In this document: positions 7,711 to 14,844 of the stretch, one piece after another | How the letters are laid out: each line of letters starts with the position of its first letter | How positions within the stretch are numbered: position 1 is the first letter of the stretch | Origin: Flavobacteriaceae bacterium | GTDB taxonomy: Bacteria > Bacteroidota > Bacteroidia > Flavobacteriales > Flavobacteriaceae | Direction of reading: 5' to 3' | Length of the DNA: 17,847 bases | Assembly (NCBI GenBank): GCA_030625995.1 | Contig: DAOUPU010000033.1 | Location: 1 to 17,847, forward strand | Translations under genes and position numbers: made by a program | The notes under the pieces: model-generated | What the model saw: the letters and a program-made list of their open reading frames with translations, nothing else | Database searches by the model: none | Told to the model about the DNA's origin: nothing

Positions 7711-8721
7711 CTAACGAACTAGTGGTAAATTTTTAGGAACAGAGTCTACACCCCATTGGTTCGATGTCCATTGACTACTAGAATGGTACATCCCGTTCAC
7801 TCCAAATGTTATACTATAAGCATCATAGCCCAGAACTTGTAACCAGGCCGTCAGAACAGCTGAAGTTTGTCCGGTATAACAATAGGAAACCATTTGTGCG
7901 GATGCATCGGAATCCAATGCTTTATAACCATCAGTTTTAAGCAATAGATCTTCCTTGATACGAAAAGCATTGGAAATATGTCCAAAACCCATAAAATCAG
8001 GCTCAGAAAAATAATTATTCACAAAATAATTTGCCGGGGATGCCAGTACATCAGTATTGGATGCAGTTTTAAATCCATTGGCAACTGCATCTTCTACTCT
8101 TTGTTGTAAAATTTCTCCTCCATCCGCAGAAATACTTTGTACGGTAGGATCGTTGTATACATTATTGGCAGGTGGACTGGAGAAGGTCCAATTGGTATTG
8201 TTCTCAGCAATATTGCCTATATTGGTATTCCAAGGTCCGGCAGTTTCCGGATTCCAACCAGACATACCCCATTTTAAAGCCTGAGCAGTATCGTAACCGT
8301 ATAAACGCAACAGAGAAACTCCATAACAAGCTGTTTGCCCGGTATAGCACACTACTAAAATTTGTTTGCTGGCACTTGCTGCCTCAGTCAAAATATCACT
8401 AAAAGCAATATTCTTTGCTCCTTCAATATGGCCGGCTGTAAAGGCATCACCACTCCTAATATCGAGTATATAATATTTAGCTAAAAATGCGGCAAGATCT
8501 GCCTCGGCAGGTGCACCGGTAACAAATTTAACCGTACCACCCGGACCGGATATAATATTGTCTATATCCAATTCATTTGCAATCATATAATCTTTCATTA
8601 ATGTAAAGGCAGGTGTAGCTATTGGATTTTCAGGATCTATATCTACCCCCCGATCGCAGGAGCTAAGGAATAATGCCGGTACTAATAAAAATCCTATTAA
8701 TAAAAACTTTAATTTTTTCAT
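7711..8721 (-). CDS. Tandem-rhodanese lipoprotein with two catalytic cysteines
   Basis: A 336-residue lipoprotein: the signal ends in the lipobox LSSC with C22 as the lipidated cysteine. Two rhodanese domains follow. The first runs from about 75 to 160 (ILDIRSGDAFTAGHIEGAKNI; active loop CYTGQTA with C125). The second runs from about 225 to 310 (GHISNAFRI; active loop CYTGQTS with C281). Both loops keep the catalytic cysteine, whereas classic two-domain rhodaneses usually keep it only in the C-terminal domain. The loop lacks the arginines of thiosulfate-specific enzymes, so the natural donor may be a persulfide or polysulfide. C132 is an extra cysteine close to the first active site. The likely place is the periplasmic side of a membrane, or the outer membrane. 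It lies 42 bases after the related gene at 8764-9762 and 21 bases before the porin gene, in one operon. Confidence 0.82.
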   Translation of the reverse strand: MKKLKFLLIGFLLVPALFLSSCDRGVDIDPENPIATPAFTLMKDYMIANELDIDNIISGPGGTVKFVTGAPAEADLAAFLAKYYILDIRSGDAFTAGHIEGAKNIAFSDILTEAASASKQILVVCYTGQTACYGVSLLRLYGYDTAQALKWGMSGWNPETAGPWNTNIGNIAENNTNWTFSSPPANNVYNDPTVQSISADGGEILQQRVEDAVANGFKTASNTDVLASPANYFVNNYFSEPDFMGFGHISNAFRIKEDLLLKTDGYKALDSDASAQMVSYCYTGQTSAVLTAWLQVLGYDAYSITFGVNGMYHSSSQWTSNQWGVDSVPKNLPLVR

Positions 8722-8763
8722 GATTTCAATTTTAATGTTTATTTATTATTTAATGTATATTTA

Positions 8764-9762
8764 TTATTCTTCCACAGGGTACATGTTGATTTCTTTGGTG
8801 CCAAAGGCGTCCCATTTTTTATCTTTTAATATCTTATGCATAAAGCTGTTGGCGCCATAACCCAGGTTTCCAATGTCATATCCCAGTATATTCAGGTAGG
8901 CAACCACATAGGCGGTATTTTGTCCTGTAGATCCGTAAAGAACTATTTTTTTGTCTGTAGGAAGTGTTAACAGATCAGCAGAGGATGACATGGAAGCGCG
9001 TGGTGTATATTGTACGGCTCCGGGTATGTGACCATTGTTGTACTTGTCATTATCCCAATAGTTTACAACGTAGTACTGACTTAAATTTTCAAAAACATCC
9101 GTAGATTTCACAATATAATCACTATATGGAGTGGCAAAGGCTTTTTCCAATCTGGCTCTTAGAATTTCTTTTGCATCTGTTTTGCCAGTTTTTAAAACAG
9201 GAAGTGTTCCCTGATCTGGCTTTGAATTGGCCTTTGTTTCCAGTTTATCGGCAAATTTGTTCTTTGTATTTTTCTGCCAGGAATTCTCAGCAAAATCGAC
9301 TCTCCAGGAGCTCATTCCCCATTTCATACTATAGGTATTGTCATACCCTGCTAATCTTAACAAACTTGCGAAATAGGATGCAGACTGACCGGAGTAACAA
9401 ATCAAAATAATCTTATCAAAATCACTTGGATTTATTTTTGTTTCAAAATAATTTAATAAATCCACGGATTTAACATTATTTGCAACCTTTATATGTCCGT
9501 ACTCAAACCAGGTATAACTTCTGATATCAATTAAATGATATTTAGGATTTTTAAGATTTTTTTTAACTTCAGATGCCTGGATCAATAATTGTACATCTGC
9601 ATTTATATAAGTGTCATTTTCCTCCAGATAGCTCAATAAAGTTTCAACTTCAGTTGGAGGTGTAAATGTGTTGTTTGAAACTACTTTTAAATTTGTAAAA
9701 CTGCTTAAAATTGCGGAGGTAGAAATTAACAGCGCAATTATGTAAATTGGTAACCTTTTCAT
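8764..9762 (-). CDS. Secreted tandem-rhodanese protein, second domain without catalytic cysteine
   Basis: A 332-residue protein with an N-terminal signal sequence; ILSSF stands where its neighbour has the lipobox FLSSC, so it should be secreted rather than lipidated. Two rhodanese domains are visible. The first (about 65-155) has HLIDIRSYTWFEYGH and active loop CYSGQSA with C122. The second (about 222-310) has NGHIPGAVQ and loop GSTGQNT, where Gly277 replaces the cysteine. C122 is the only cysteine in the protein. This reverses the layout of classic two-domain rhodaneses, where the N-terminal domain is the inactive one. It is the first gene of the rhodanese-porin operon and has its own Crp-type promoter. 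Role (inferred): accepting sulfane sulfur on C122 in the periplasm, with the second domain as a docking or structural module. Confidence 0.82.
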   Translation of the reverse strand: MKRLPIYIIALLISTSAILSSFTNLKVVSNNTFTPPTEVETLLSYLEENDTYINADVQLLIQASEVKKNLKNPKYHLIDIRSYTWFEYGHIKVANNVKSVDLLNYFETKINPSDFDKIILICYSGQSASYFASLLRLAGYDNTYSMKWGMSSWRVDFAENSWQKNTKNKFADKLETKANSKPDQGTLPVLKTGKTDAKEILRARLEKAFATPYSDYIVKSTDVFENLSQYYVVNYWDNDKYNNGHIPGAVQYTPRASMSSSADLLTLPTDKKIVLYGSTGQNTAYVVAYLNILGYDIGNLGYGANSFMHKILKDKKWDAFGTKEINMYPVEE

Positions 9763-9809
9763 AATATAATTATTTAAATTTCAATGATTTGTAATATAAT
9801 TTGTTGCAA

Positions 9810-9852
9810 TAAAATTATATCAGACAGCTGTCCATTTTTATGACTTTTGTCA
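9810..9852 (-). promoter_or_regulatory. Promoter of the rhodanese-porin operon with Crp-type operator
   Basis: Read on the minus strand, a -7 box TAATTTTA (9817-9810) lies 47 bases before the start codon. Exactly 23 bases upstream is TGACTTTTGTCA (9841-9852), TGAC-N4-GTCA with perfect arms. The spacing is identical to that at the SQR and molybdoenzyme promoters, placing the site near -41.5. Confidence 0.6.
9823..9832. promoter_or_regulatory. Short palindrome inside the promoter spacer
   Basis: GACAGCTGTC is a perfect 10-bp palindrome. It lies between the Crp-type operator and the -7 box of the rhodanese-porin promoter, where a -33 element would be. It could be a second operator, perhaps for a repressor, or chance. 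Confidence 0.3.
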
Positions 9853-10147
9853 GTTTACTACAATAAATAATGGTTATAATGAGTCGTATTTGTTACATAA
9901 AAGTGTAACCAAAGTAACATTTCTAAAGTTTGTAAATTATTTGAGGTATTTAAAAAAAATAAATTATAAAACACAGTCTAACAGCGTATTACAGTAGAAA
10001 ATAATTTAAGTAAAATTTGATCTGGTTAAAAAAATATCAAATATTGATATAAGTATTTAAATTGGAAGAATATGTTTTATCGGAATCGCGTTTTCAATAA
10101 ATAAGAGTATTATTTTTTGAGAAAAAAAAGTGAAAATTCGGCGTATT
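9853..10147. other. Long intergenic region upstream of the rhodanese operon
   Basis: With the promoter just to its left, this is part of a 385-base gap without a credible gene. It holds a cluster of half sites: GTTAC (9892-9896), GTAAC (9905-9909) and GTAAC (9914-9918). The last two form GTAAC-CAAA-GTAAC, one base short of a Crp-type operator and centred 65 bp from the main one. A separate palindrome, ATATCAA-ATA-TTGATAT, lies at 10034-10050. I see no tRNA, no convincing small open frame and no clear terminator for the operon that ends at 10148. Confidence 0.5.
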
Positions 10148-10801
10148 TTACAAATTTGTCACTTGAATTTTTTGACGCCCTAATTCTATTTTATGTAGTT
10201 TTTCAAGCGTTTTTAACAGCCTTGAAATCACAACTCTTGAAGTATGGAGATCAGTAGCAATTTCTTGATGTGAAATTTGCAGGTTTTTGCTTCGCATTAT
10301 TTTAACCTTGGCCTCAAGATATTTTACAAGTCTTTCATCTAATTTCATAAAAGTTAGGCTTTCAATTGTCTCTGCCATTTCGATAAGTCTGTTATGATAG
10401 CTATCGATAATAAATCTGCGGAACGATTTATATTTCACCATCCATTCTTCAATTTTTGTAATTGGAATCATGATATATTCCGTATGCCTTTCTGCAATTC
10501 CACGAAAGATACTTTTCTTTAAATTGATGCAGCTTACAAAAGAAATTGCACAGGTATCACCACGTTCTAAAAAGTAAAGTAAAATTTCTTCTCCATCGTG
10601 ATCTTCTCTAATTATTTTTACCGCACCTTGTAGAATAAGGGGAATATATGTGAGTTTATCGCCAATATCTATTAGTAAATCTCCTTTGTTAATGTCATTG
10701 TAGATGCCAATTTCTAAAATTTCATCATATAGTTCTTTTTCAAAAACTGGTCCAAAACATTTGTGAAACTTATCTTGTTTGGTTTTGGTTCTATTTTCCA
10801 T
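10148..10801 (-). CDS. Crp/Fnr-family transcriptional regulator 2
   Basis: A 217-residue paralogue of the regulator at 5854-6507, aligned end to end without a gap. The cyclic-nucleotide-binding-like domain contains RGDTCAISFVSCIN (80-93) with C84 and C91; an extra cysteine, C15, is absent from regulator 1. The winged helix has QISHQEIATDLHTSRVVISRLLK (175-197). R189 and R194 match Crp R180 and R185, and V190 replaces Crp E181. This fits recognition of half sites such as GTGA, as found in front of three local transcription units. It is the last gene of the molybdoenzyme operon, 72 bases after the rhodanese-like gene. A weak box TGTATTTG (10846-10839, minus) in that gap may give extra transcription. 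Its presence at the operon end suggests control of its own operon. Confidence 0.85.
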   Translation of the reverse strand: MENRTKTKQDKFHKCFGPVFEKELYDEILEIGIYNDINKGDLLIDIGDKLTYIPLILQGAVKIIREDHDGEEILLYFLERGDTCAISFVSCINLKKSIFRGIAERHTEYIMIPITKIEEWMVKYKSFRRFIIDSYHNRLIEMAETIESLTFMKLDERLVKYLEAKVKIMRSKNLQISHQEIATDLHTSRVVISRLLKTLEKLHKIELGRQKIQVTNL

Positions 10802-10873
10802 AGTGTCATGTTCTTTTGTTAGTTATTTACTGGAATACCAAATACACTTGTAATGGTTTAGAAACCTTTTTCT

Positions 10874-11488
10874 TTAGCAACCTCCTTCTGGCATCCTTTT
10901 TTTCTTTTTTTGTACAGGAACCACTTTCTTTTTTGGTTTCTCTTTTATTGGACTCTCTGATTTATCACTTTTAGCAGATTCCATTACTTGTGCAAAATTC
11001 ATATTGGGCCTTTCTAAGGGAGCATTTTTGATTTGAAAAGTTTCATCAATATAATCTGTTTGAATACAGAGTATTTTAACATTGTCATATCCTAACTGAT
11101 AAAGTAACATCCACCCTGTATTTGCATTGTCCGGATCTTTTCCATATATAATGATCGATTGACCATTTGCTTTTAAATAATCTAGAAATTCCATATTGCT
11201 ACTGGTAAAAATATCATGTGAAGTTATATTAACCGCATCCTGTATGTGGCCCTTAGCATATTCATAATTGGATCGAATATCAATTATAGCATACTGTGAA
11301 GAATCTAATGTATCCAGATCATTAAGAGAGAGTATGTAATCCTTTTTGATGATTTTTTCCAGAGTACTGGCAGTATTTTTTTCAAAAACATATTCGGGTC
11401 TTTTAAAGGTCAAAAAGCCAATTAAAATGACAAGTAAAAATAAAACTGCGGATATTGAAATTCGTTTAGTTCTTTCTAATTCTTTCAT
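10874..11488 (-). CDS. Membrane-anchored degenerate rhodanese with C-terminal PEGGC tail
   Basis: A 204-residue protein with one N-terminal membrane anchor (about 11-28) that places the rest in the periplasm. A rhodanese fold follows at about 55-142 (YAIIDIRSNYEYAKGHIQDAVNI). The active-site loop reads IIIYGKDPDN: Gly116 stands at the catalytic cysteine position, so sulfurtransferase activity by the normal route is unlikely. The last 25 or so residues are lysine-rich (PKKKVVPVQKKKKR) and end in MPEGGC, with C204 as the final residue. C141 is the only other cysteine. The neighbour at 11534-12190 has the same design. Proposed role (inference): a tethered sulfur carrier whose terminal cysteine binds a persulfide or thiosulfonate, comparable in principle with the C-terminal arms of SoxY (GGCGG) or DsrC. 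Confidence 0.75.
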   Translation of the reverse strand: MKELERTKRISISAVLFLLVILIGFLTFKRPEYVFEKNTASTLEKIIKKDYILSLNDLDTLDSSQYAIIDIRSNYEYAKGHIQDAVNITSHDIFTSSNMEFLDYLKANGQSIIIYGKDPDNANTGWMLLYQLGYDNVKILCIQTDYIDETFQIKNAPLERPNMNFAQVMESAKSDKSESPIKEKPKKKVVPVQKKKKRMPEGGC

Positions 11489-11533
11489 GATCTATATTAA
11501 TTATATGACAAGTTCTAATATGCTTTAGTAATT

Positions 11534-12190
11534 TTAACATCCACCTTCTGGCACCCTTTTTTTCTTTTTAGGTGCGGTGATAACTTTCTTTTTTGGTTTT
11601 GGTTTCTCTTCAGCTTTGGTTTTAGTTGTACCCACACCAAAATACATTCCGGCTGCTTTTCTGAAAGAATACAATTCAAAAGCTTCCCTTGGCATGGTCT
11701 CATCGGGATATTTAGGATCAATAATTGTATTGAACCATTCATTCAGTCCTCCTTCTAAAACAAAAAGATTCTTATAACCCAATCTGTTACCTAACATCCA
11801 GGCTTCATTGGCGTAAAAATTATCATTTGAAAATAAGATAACATCATATACATCCTGATCTAAATAACTATTCAATTCTTCATCAAAAAAATCTTTTAAT
11901 TGAATGTTGACGGCATTTGGTAATGAAAATTCATTAAACTCATTCTCCGGTCTGGTATCGATGAGCAAGAGAGTTGGATCTTGATTTATTATTCGGTCAG
12001 CCAATACATCCGTACTGATATATCTTTCTGTACTAATAGCGTTTAAAACAAATAATTCAGGGTTTATTCCTTCATTTTTGTTGTATTTTGGTAATAAAAG
12101 CAAACCTAATGCCAGAAGAAAAAGAATAGTAGCTAATATTACATATCTCGTTTTTACGAGAAACTTTTTTGATTTATAACGTTTTGACAT
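11534..12190 (-). CDS. Membrane-anchored degenerate rhodanese whose only cysteine is the last residue
   Basis: A 218-residue protein with a basic N-terminus and one membrane anchor (about 16-34). The periplasmic rhodanese fold (about 58-155) has LLIDTRPENEFNEFSLPNAVNI and the late motif VLEGGLNEW. The loop reads VILFSNDNF: Ser121 replaces the catalytic cysteine. The tail is lysine-rich (KPKPKKKVITAPKKKKR) and ends in VPEGGC; C218 is the only cysteine of the protein. The parallel with the 204-residue neighbour 45 bases downstream shows a gene duplication with the tail conserved while most of the rest has drifted. The YeeE/YedE gene lies 12 bases upstream. Proposed role (inference): carrying sulfane sulfur on the terminal cysteine between transporter, molybdoenzyme and catalytic rhodaneses. 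Confidence 0.75.
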   Translation of the reverse strand: MSKRYKSKKFLVKTRYVILATILFLLALGLLLLPKYNKNEGINPELFVLNAISTERYISTDVLADRIINQDPTLLLIDTRPENEFNEFSLPNAVNIQLKDFFDEELNSYLDQDVYDVILFSNDNFYANEAWMLGNRLGYKNLFVLEGGLNEWFNTIIDPKYPDETMPREAFELYSFRKAAGMYFGVGTTKTKAEEKPKPKKKVITAPKKKKRVPEGGC

Positions 12191-12202
12191 AATTTCAATT
12201 AT

Positions 12203-12793
12203 TTAATAGAAAACTTTTTTAACCTTACTTCTTACCCAATCAGAAAATGCAAAGGCAACAAGGGCCACAACTGTTATGATGAGAATTATCCAATGAGGAG
12301 ACATACCTAAAGAATCAGCTAATGTCATATGTCCCAGATTAGAACTTTCAAAAAATGGTTCCAGGACATCAAAGGATTCAGAAAAAATAAATATTCCTAT
12401 CATCAATCCTGCTGTAAATACCATACCATCTATTTTGCCAATAGCCACAGCACATATACTTGTACCCGGGCAGAATCCTCCGGCTAAAAATCCAACTCCC
12501 ATGATCATTCCGCCAATAACTGCCGCCCACAGATAAGTAGGTTGCACATAAAGTTGCGAAATATCGACGAAATTTAAATAATCCATATAGTATAAGCCTA
12601 TTACTGATACAACTGCTGAAGTGAAGAACACTTTTAATACAGCAAAATCATATCCATAAAAAACACCTGCTAATTTTCTGGATGAAGAAAAGCCCGTTGC
12701 TTCCATTATATACCCAAAAGCAATTCCAATTAAAATTGCTATAACGTAGTTCCATTCTATCGGAATTAAACCATTTGGAATTAAAGGTCCCAT
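12203..12793 (-). CDS. YeeE/YedE family sulfur-compound transporter half (CPGTS type)
   Basis: A 196-residue, strongly hydrophobic protein with about five membrane helices. The conserved N-terminal part is FGYIMEATGFSSSRKLAGVFYGYDF (26-50), and the signature AGGFCPGTSIC (104-114) carries C108 and C114. Family knowledge: YeeE/YedE proteins (TsuA is the thiosulfate importer) pass the sulfur anion along conserved cysteines through the membrane. Full-length members carry two such halves; here the halves are separate genes, this one with the CPGTS signature and the one upstream with GCTSG. They should work as a pair. The cargo could be thiosulfate or sulfane sulfur. The gene lies 22 bases after its partner and 12 bases before a rhodanese-fold gene. 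Confidence 0.85.
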   Translation of the reverse strand: MGPLIPNGLIPIEWNYVIAILIGIAFGYIMEATGFSSSRKLAGVFYGYDFAVLKVFFTSAVVSVIGLYYMDYLNFVDISQLYVQPTYLWAAVIGGMIMGVGFLAGGFCPGTSICAVAIGKIDGMVFTAGLMIGIFIFSESFDVLEPFFESSNLGHMTLADSLGMSPHWIILIITVVALVAFAFSDWVRSKVKKVFY

Positions 12794-12815
12794 AATTTTA
12801 TTTTTTTTTATTTAA

Positions 12816-13346
12816 TTAAATCCAATTTTTTCTAAAGAAATAAGCAACTGCGTATCCAGTGCCAAATATGGCAAGCATTGTAATAAAACCAGCCGTTGCT
12901 AAAACCGCCATTCCGCTAAGGGCAGCGCCACTCGTACATCCTCTAGCTATTTGCGCACCTAGACCGAATAAGACACCGCCTGTTAAAGCGAATATTAGTC
13001 TCCTTCTACTAGTAATTTTAGGAGAATGTTGCACTTTTAGTTTTAATCTACCCGTTAATGCTCCTGATAAAAATGCACCTAACAGAACGCCAAGAGCTTC
13101 AAAAACCAGCCAGTTGTTCATTGGAGACTCTCCTTCTTTTATAAATTTGGAATAGTACATATTATTTTCAGCATGAGTAGGAGCAATCGTATGTACCACC
13201 GTCACAACACCACTTTTTAAAGCACCACTGGCACCAAGTCCTCTCCCTGTAATATAAAAAGTAGCTATTATTAATAATCCCAACAAAAACCCTCCAAAAT
13301 AAGGATTCCAATAAACATGTCTGTTTGTTTGTTTTTTATTTTCCAT
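12816..13346 (-). CDS. YeeE/YedE family sulfur-compound transporter half (GCTSG type)
   Basis: A 176-residue membrane protein with about four helices and the family signature GLGAQIARGCTSGAALSG (128-145), where C137 is the conserved cysteine of the GCTSG loop. A soluble stretch (about 52-78) lies between the first and second helix groups. It is the first of a two-gene split transporter; the second half (12203-12793) brings the CPGTS loop. It starts 10 bases after the NrfD-type subunit gene, so it is almost certainly translated from the same message as the molybdoenzyme complex. This ties sulfur transport to that enzyme. Function by family: movement of thiosulfate or related sulfur across the inner membrane; direction not known. 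Confidence 0.85.
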   Translation of the reverse strand: MENKKQTNRHVYWNPYFGGFLLGLLIIATFYITGRGLGASGALKSGVVTVVHTIAPTHAENNMYYSKFIKEGESPMNNWLVFEALGVLLGAFLSGALTGRLKLKVQHSPKITSRRRLIFALTGGVLFGLGAQIARGCTSGAALSGMAVLATAGFITMLAIFGTGYAVAYFFRKNWI

Positions 13347-13356
13347 TTTATTTTTT

Positions 13357-14298
13357 TTAATATAGAAACCTGGTTATTTGACCTGCTTCGACCATAACCA
13401 TTCTAAAGATCAATCCTCCCATTAAAATTAGTAAAGCGGGTACGATTACGGGAACTTTGTAGCCCATTAATTCGACTCCTTCTAACAGTGCAGGAAATAT
13501 CAAGCCCAGAATAACTACGAATACAAAAAACATTACAGTAAACTCACCACCTACAAGTAGATCCAGTGCTTCTAATTGTACAGCAGATCCCGCGTACATA
13601 CTCATCAGCAGGTGAATGATCAAGGCTAGTTCAAGGCCGATAAGAGCAATATCTATTTTGCTAAAAAGCCTTCTTTCGATGTGATTTTTTGAAAATAATA
13701 TTATAGCTGCCGCACCGGTTGATAATCCTGAAGCTAAAAATAACGGTCCTAAAATGGAAGTATTCCATAATGGTCGGGCATTAAAAGCGGAAAGCAAGAT
13801 ACCAGTATATACTCCTAAAATAACTGATAACGGTAACAGGATCATTGCCAATGTTCTTCTGTTCTCTATCAAATAAGTTTGAAATTTTTTTAAAAAATCA
13901 AATTTCCAATCCCATTTTGGAAACATTTCCGTAGAATAGCTAAAGACCCAAAGAAAGGATAAAATAGTTATAATTAATAAAACCCATGCACCCCATGACA
14001 TCGGAGATTCAATTCTTACCGTCATATAAAGCTGCCATACATAAGGGAGATGTGTTAGATCATACATTAAAGCTATTAAACCAATAATTATCGCTATGAC
14101 CGCTACAATCATACCTCCTTTAACAGTGGTAGGAACCTCTTTTTCTTTTTTTAATATAGTAAAAAGGGAGGCAAAAAATATTATGCCTGCGGCCATACCC
14201 CCTAAAAATAGATATAATGATATGGGAAAATGCCAAACAGCTAAACTTGGGTCTATGTTTGGAATATTTCTCCCACTAATAAAAATTTCTTCTTGCAT
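13357..14298 (-). CDS. nrfD: NrfD/PsrC-type quinone-interacting membrane subunit
   Basis: A 313-residue integral membrane protein with eight to nine hydrophobic segments. The typical NrfD opening HFPISLYLFLGGMAAG is at 24-39. It is the membrane anchor of a complex iron-sulfur molybdoenzyme and exchanges electrons and protons with the quinone pool without haem. Gene order (catalytic subunit, ferredoxin, NrfD) is that of polysulfide or thiosulfate reductase-like complexes. It starts 12 bases after the ferredoxin gene. Length matches PsrC-like proteins. Whether it reduces or oxidises quinone cannot be told from the sequence. Confidence 0.9.
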   Translation of the reverse strand: MQEEIFISGRNIPNIDPSLAVWHFPISLYLFLGGMAAGIIFFASLFTILKKEKEVPTTVKGGMIVAVIAIIIGLIALMYDLTHLPYVWQLYMTVRIESPMSWGAWVLLIITILSFLWVFSYSTEMFPKWDWKFDFLKKFQTYLIENRRTLAMILLPLSVILGVYTGILLSAFNARPLWNTSILGPLFLASGLSTGAAAIILFSKNHIERRLFSKIDIALIGLELALIIHLLMSMYAGSAVQLEALDLLVGGEFTVMFFVFVVILGLIFPALLEGVELMGYKVPVIVPALLILMGGLIFRMVMVEAGQITRFLY

Positions 14299-14310
14299 GA
14301 TGGTTATTTA

Positions 14311-14844
14311 TTAGGTTAAATAATATACGTTAGGTTTAGTCCCTGCTTCAGGGGCTAATACTTTATGTTTTCTTGATTTTAAAAGTTCAGATACTTCACT
14401 GGTTGGGTCATCGAGGTCGCCAAAATACATACATTTTGTAGGGCAAACAGATACACAAGCTGGGAGTTGACCTTTTTCTAATCGATGATGGCAAAAAGTA
14501 CATTTATCAACATAACCTTCAGGATGTTGGTATCGTGCATCATAAGGACAGGATACGATACATGCACCACAGCCAATACATTCATCTGCAGTAACTAATA
14601 TAATTCCACCTTCTGCTACATGACTTGCACCGGTAGGACAGCATCTTACACATGGAGCATTATCACAGTGATTACATCGTTCAGATTTCAACTCTAATTC
14701 TATCGTTGGGTAAGAACCGCTAACGGATTCAGTAACCCAGTCTCTGCAGTAGCCTACAGGAACATTATTTTCTGTTTGACACGCAACGACGCAGTCGCTA
14801 CATCCAACACATTTTAATGTGTCTATTACCATTGCATATCTCAT
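14311..14844 (-). CDS. Four-cluster [4Fe-4S] ferredoxin subunit (PsrB/DmsB type)
   Basis: A 177-residue electron-transfer subunit. Four cysteine groups are visible: CVGCSDCVVAC (12-22), CNHCDNAPCVRCCP (57-70), CIGCGACIVSCP (89-100) and CTFCHHR...CVSVCP (about 116-139). This spacing supports four [4Fe-4S] clusters, as in PsrB, PhsB and DmsB. It relays electrons between the molybdenum subunit and the NrfD subunit. It has no signal peptide of its own; such subunits are exported together with the Tat-bearing catalytic partner. Its ATG overlaps the stop codon of the catalytic subunit gene by four bases, indicating translational coupling. All sixteen expected cysteines appear present. Confidence 0.92.
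   Translation of the reverse strand: MRYAMVIDTLKCVGCSDCVVACQTENNVPVGYCRDWVTESVSGSYPTIELELKSERCNHCDNAPCVRCCPTGASHVAEGGIILVTADECIGCGACIVSCPYDARYQHPEGYVDKCTFCHHRLEKGQLPACVSVCPTKCMYFGDLDDPTSEVSELLKSRKHKVLAPEAGTKPNVYYLT

Noticed and set aside
10034..10050. ATATCAA-ATA-TTGATAT palindrome as an operator
   Set aside because: It lies far from any start, has a different arm order and spacing from the other sites, and such AT-rich palindromes are expected by chance here.
10080..10147. Terminator of the molybdoenzyme operon
   Set aside because: T-rich on the minus strand but without a stable hairpin, so not called.
11515..11742. 75-residue frame overlapping the end of the 218-residue rhodanese-like gene
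   Set aside because: It is on the same strand in another frame, mirrors the lysine-rich tail region and has no domain.
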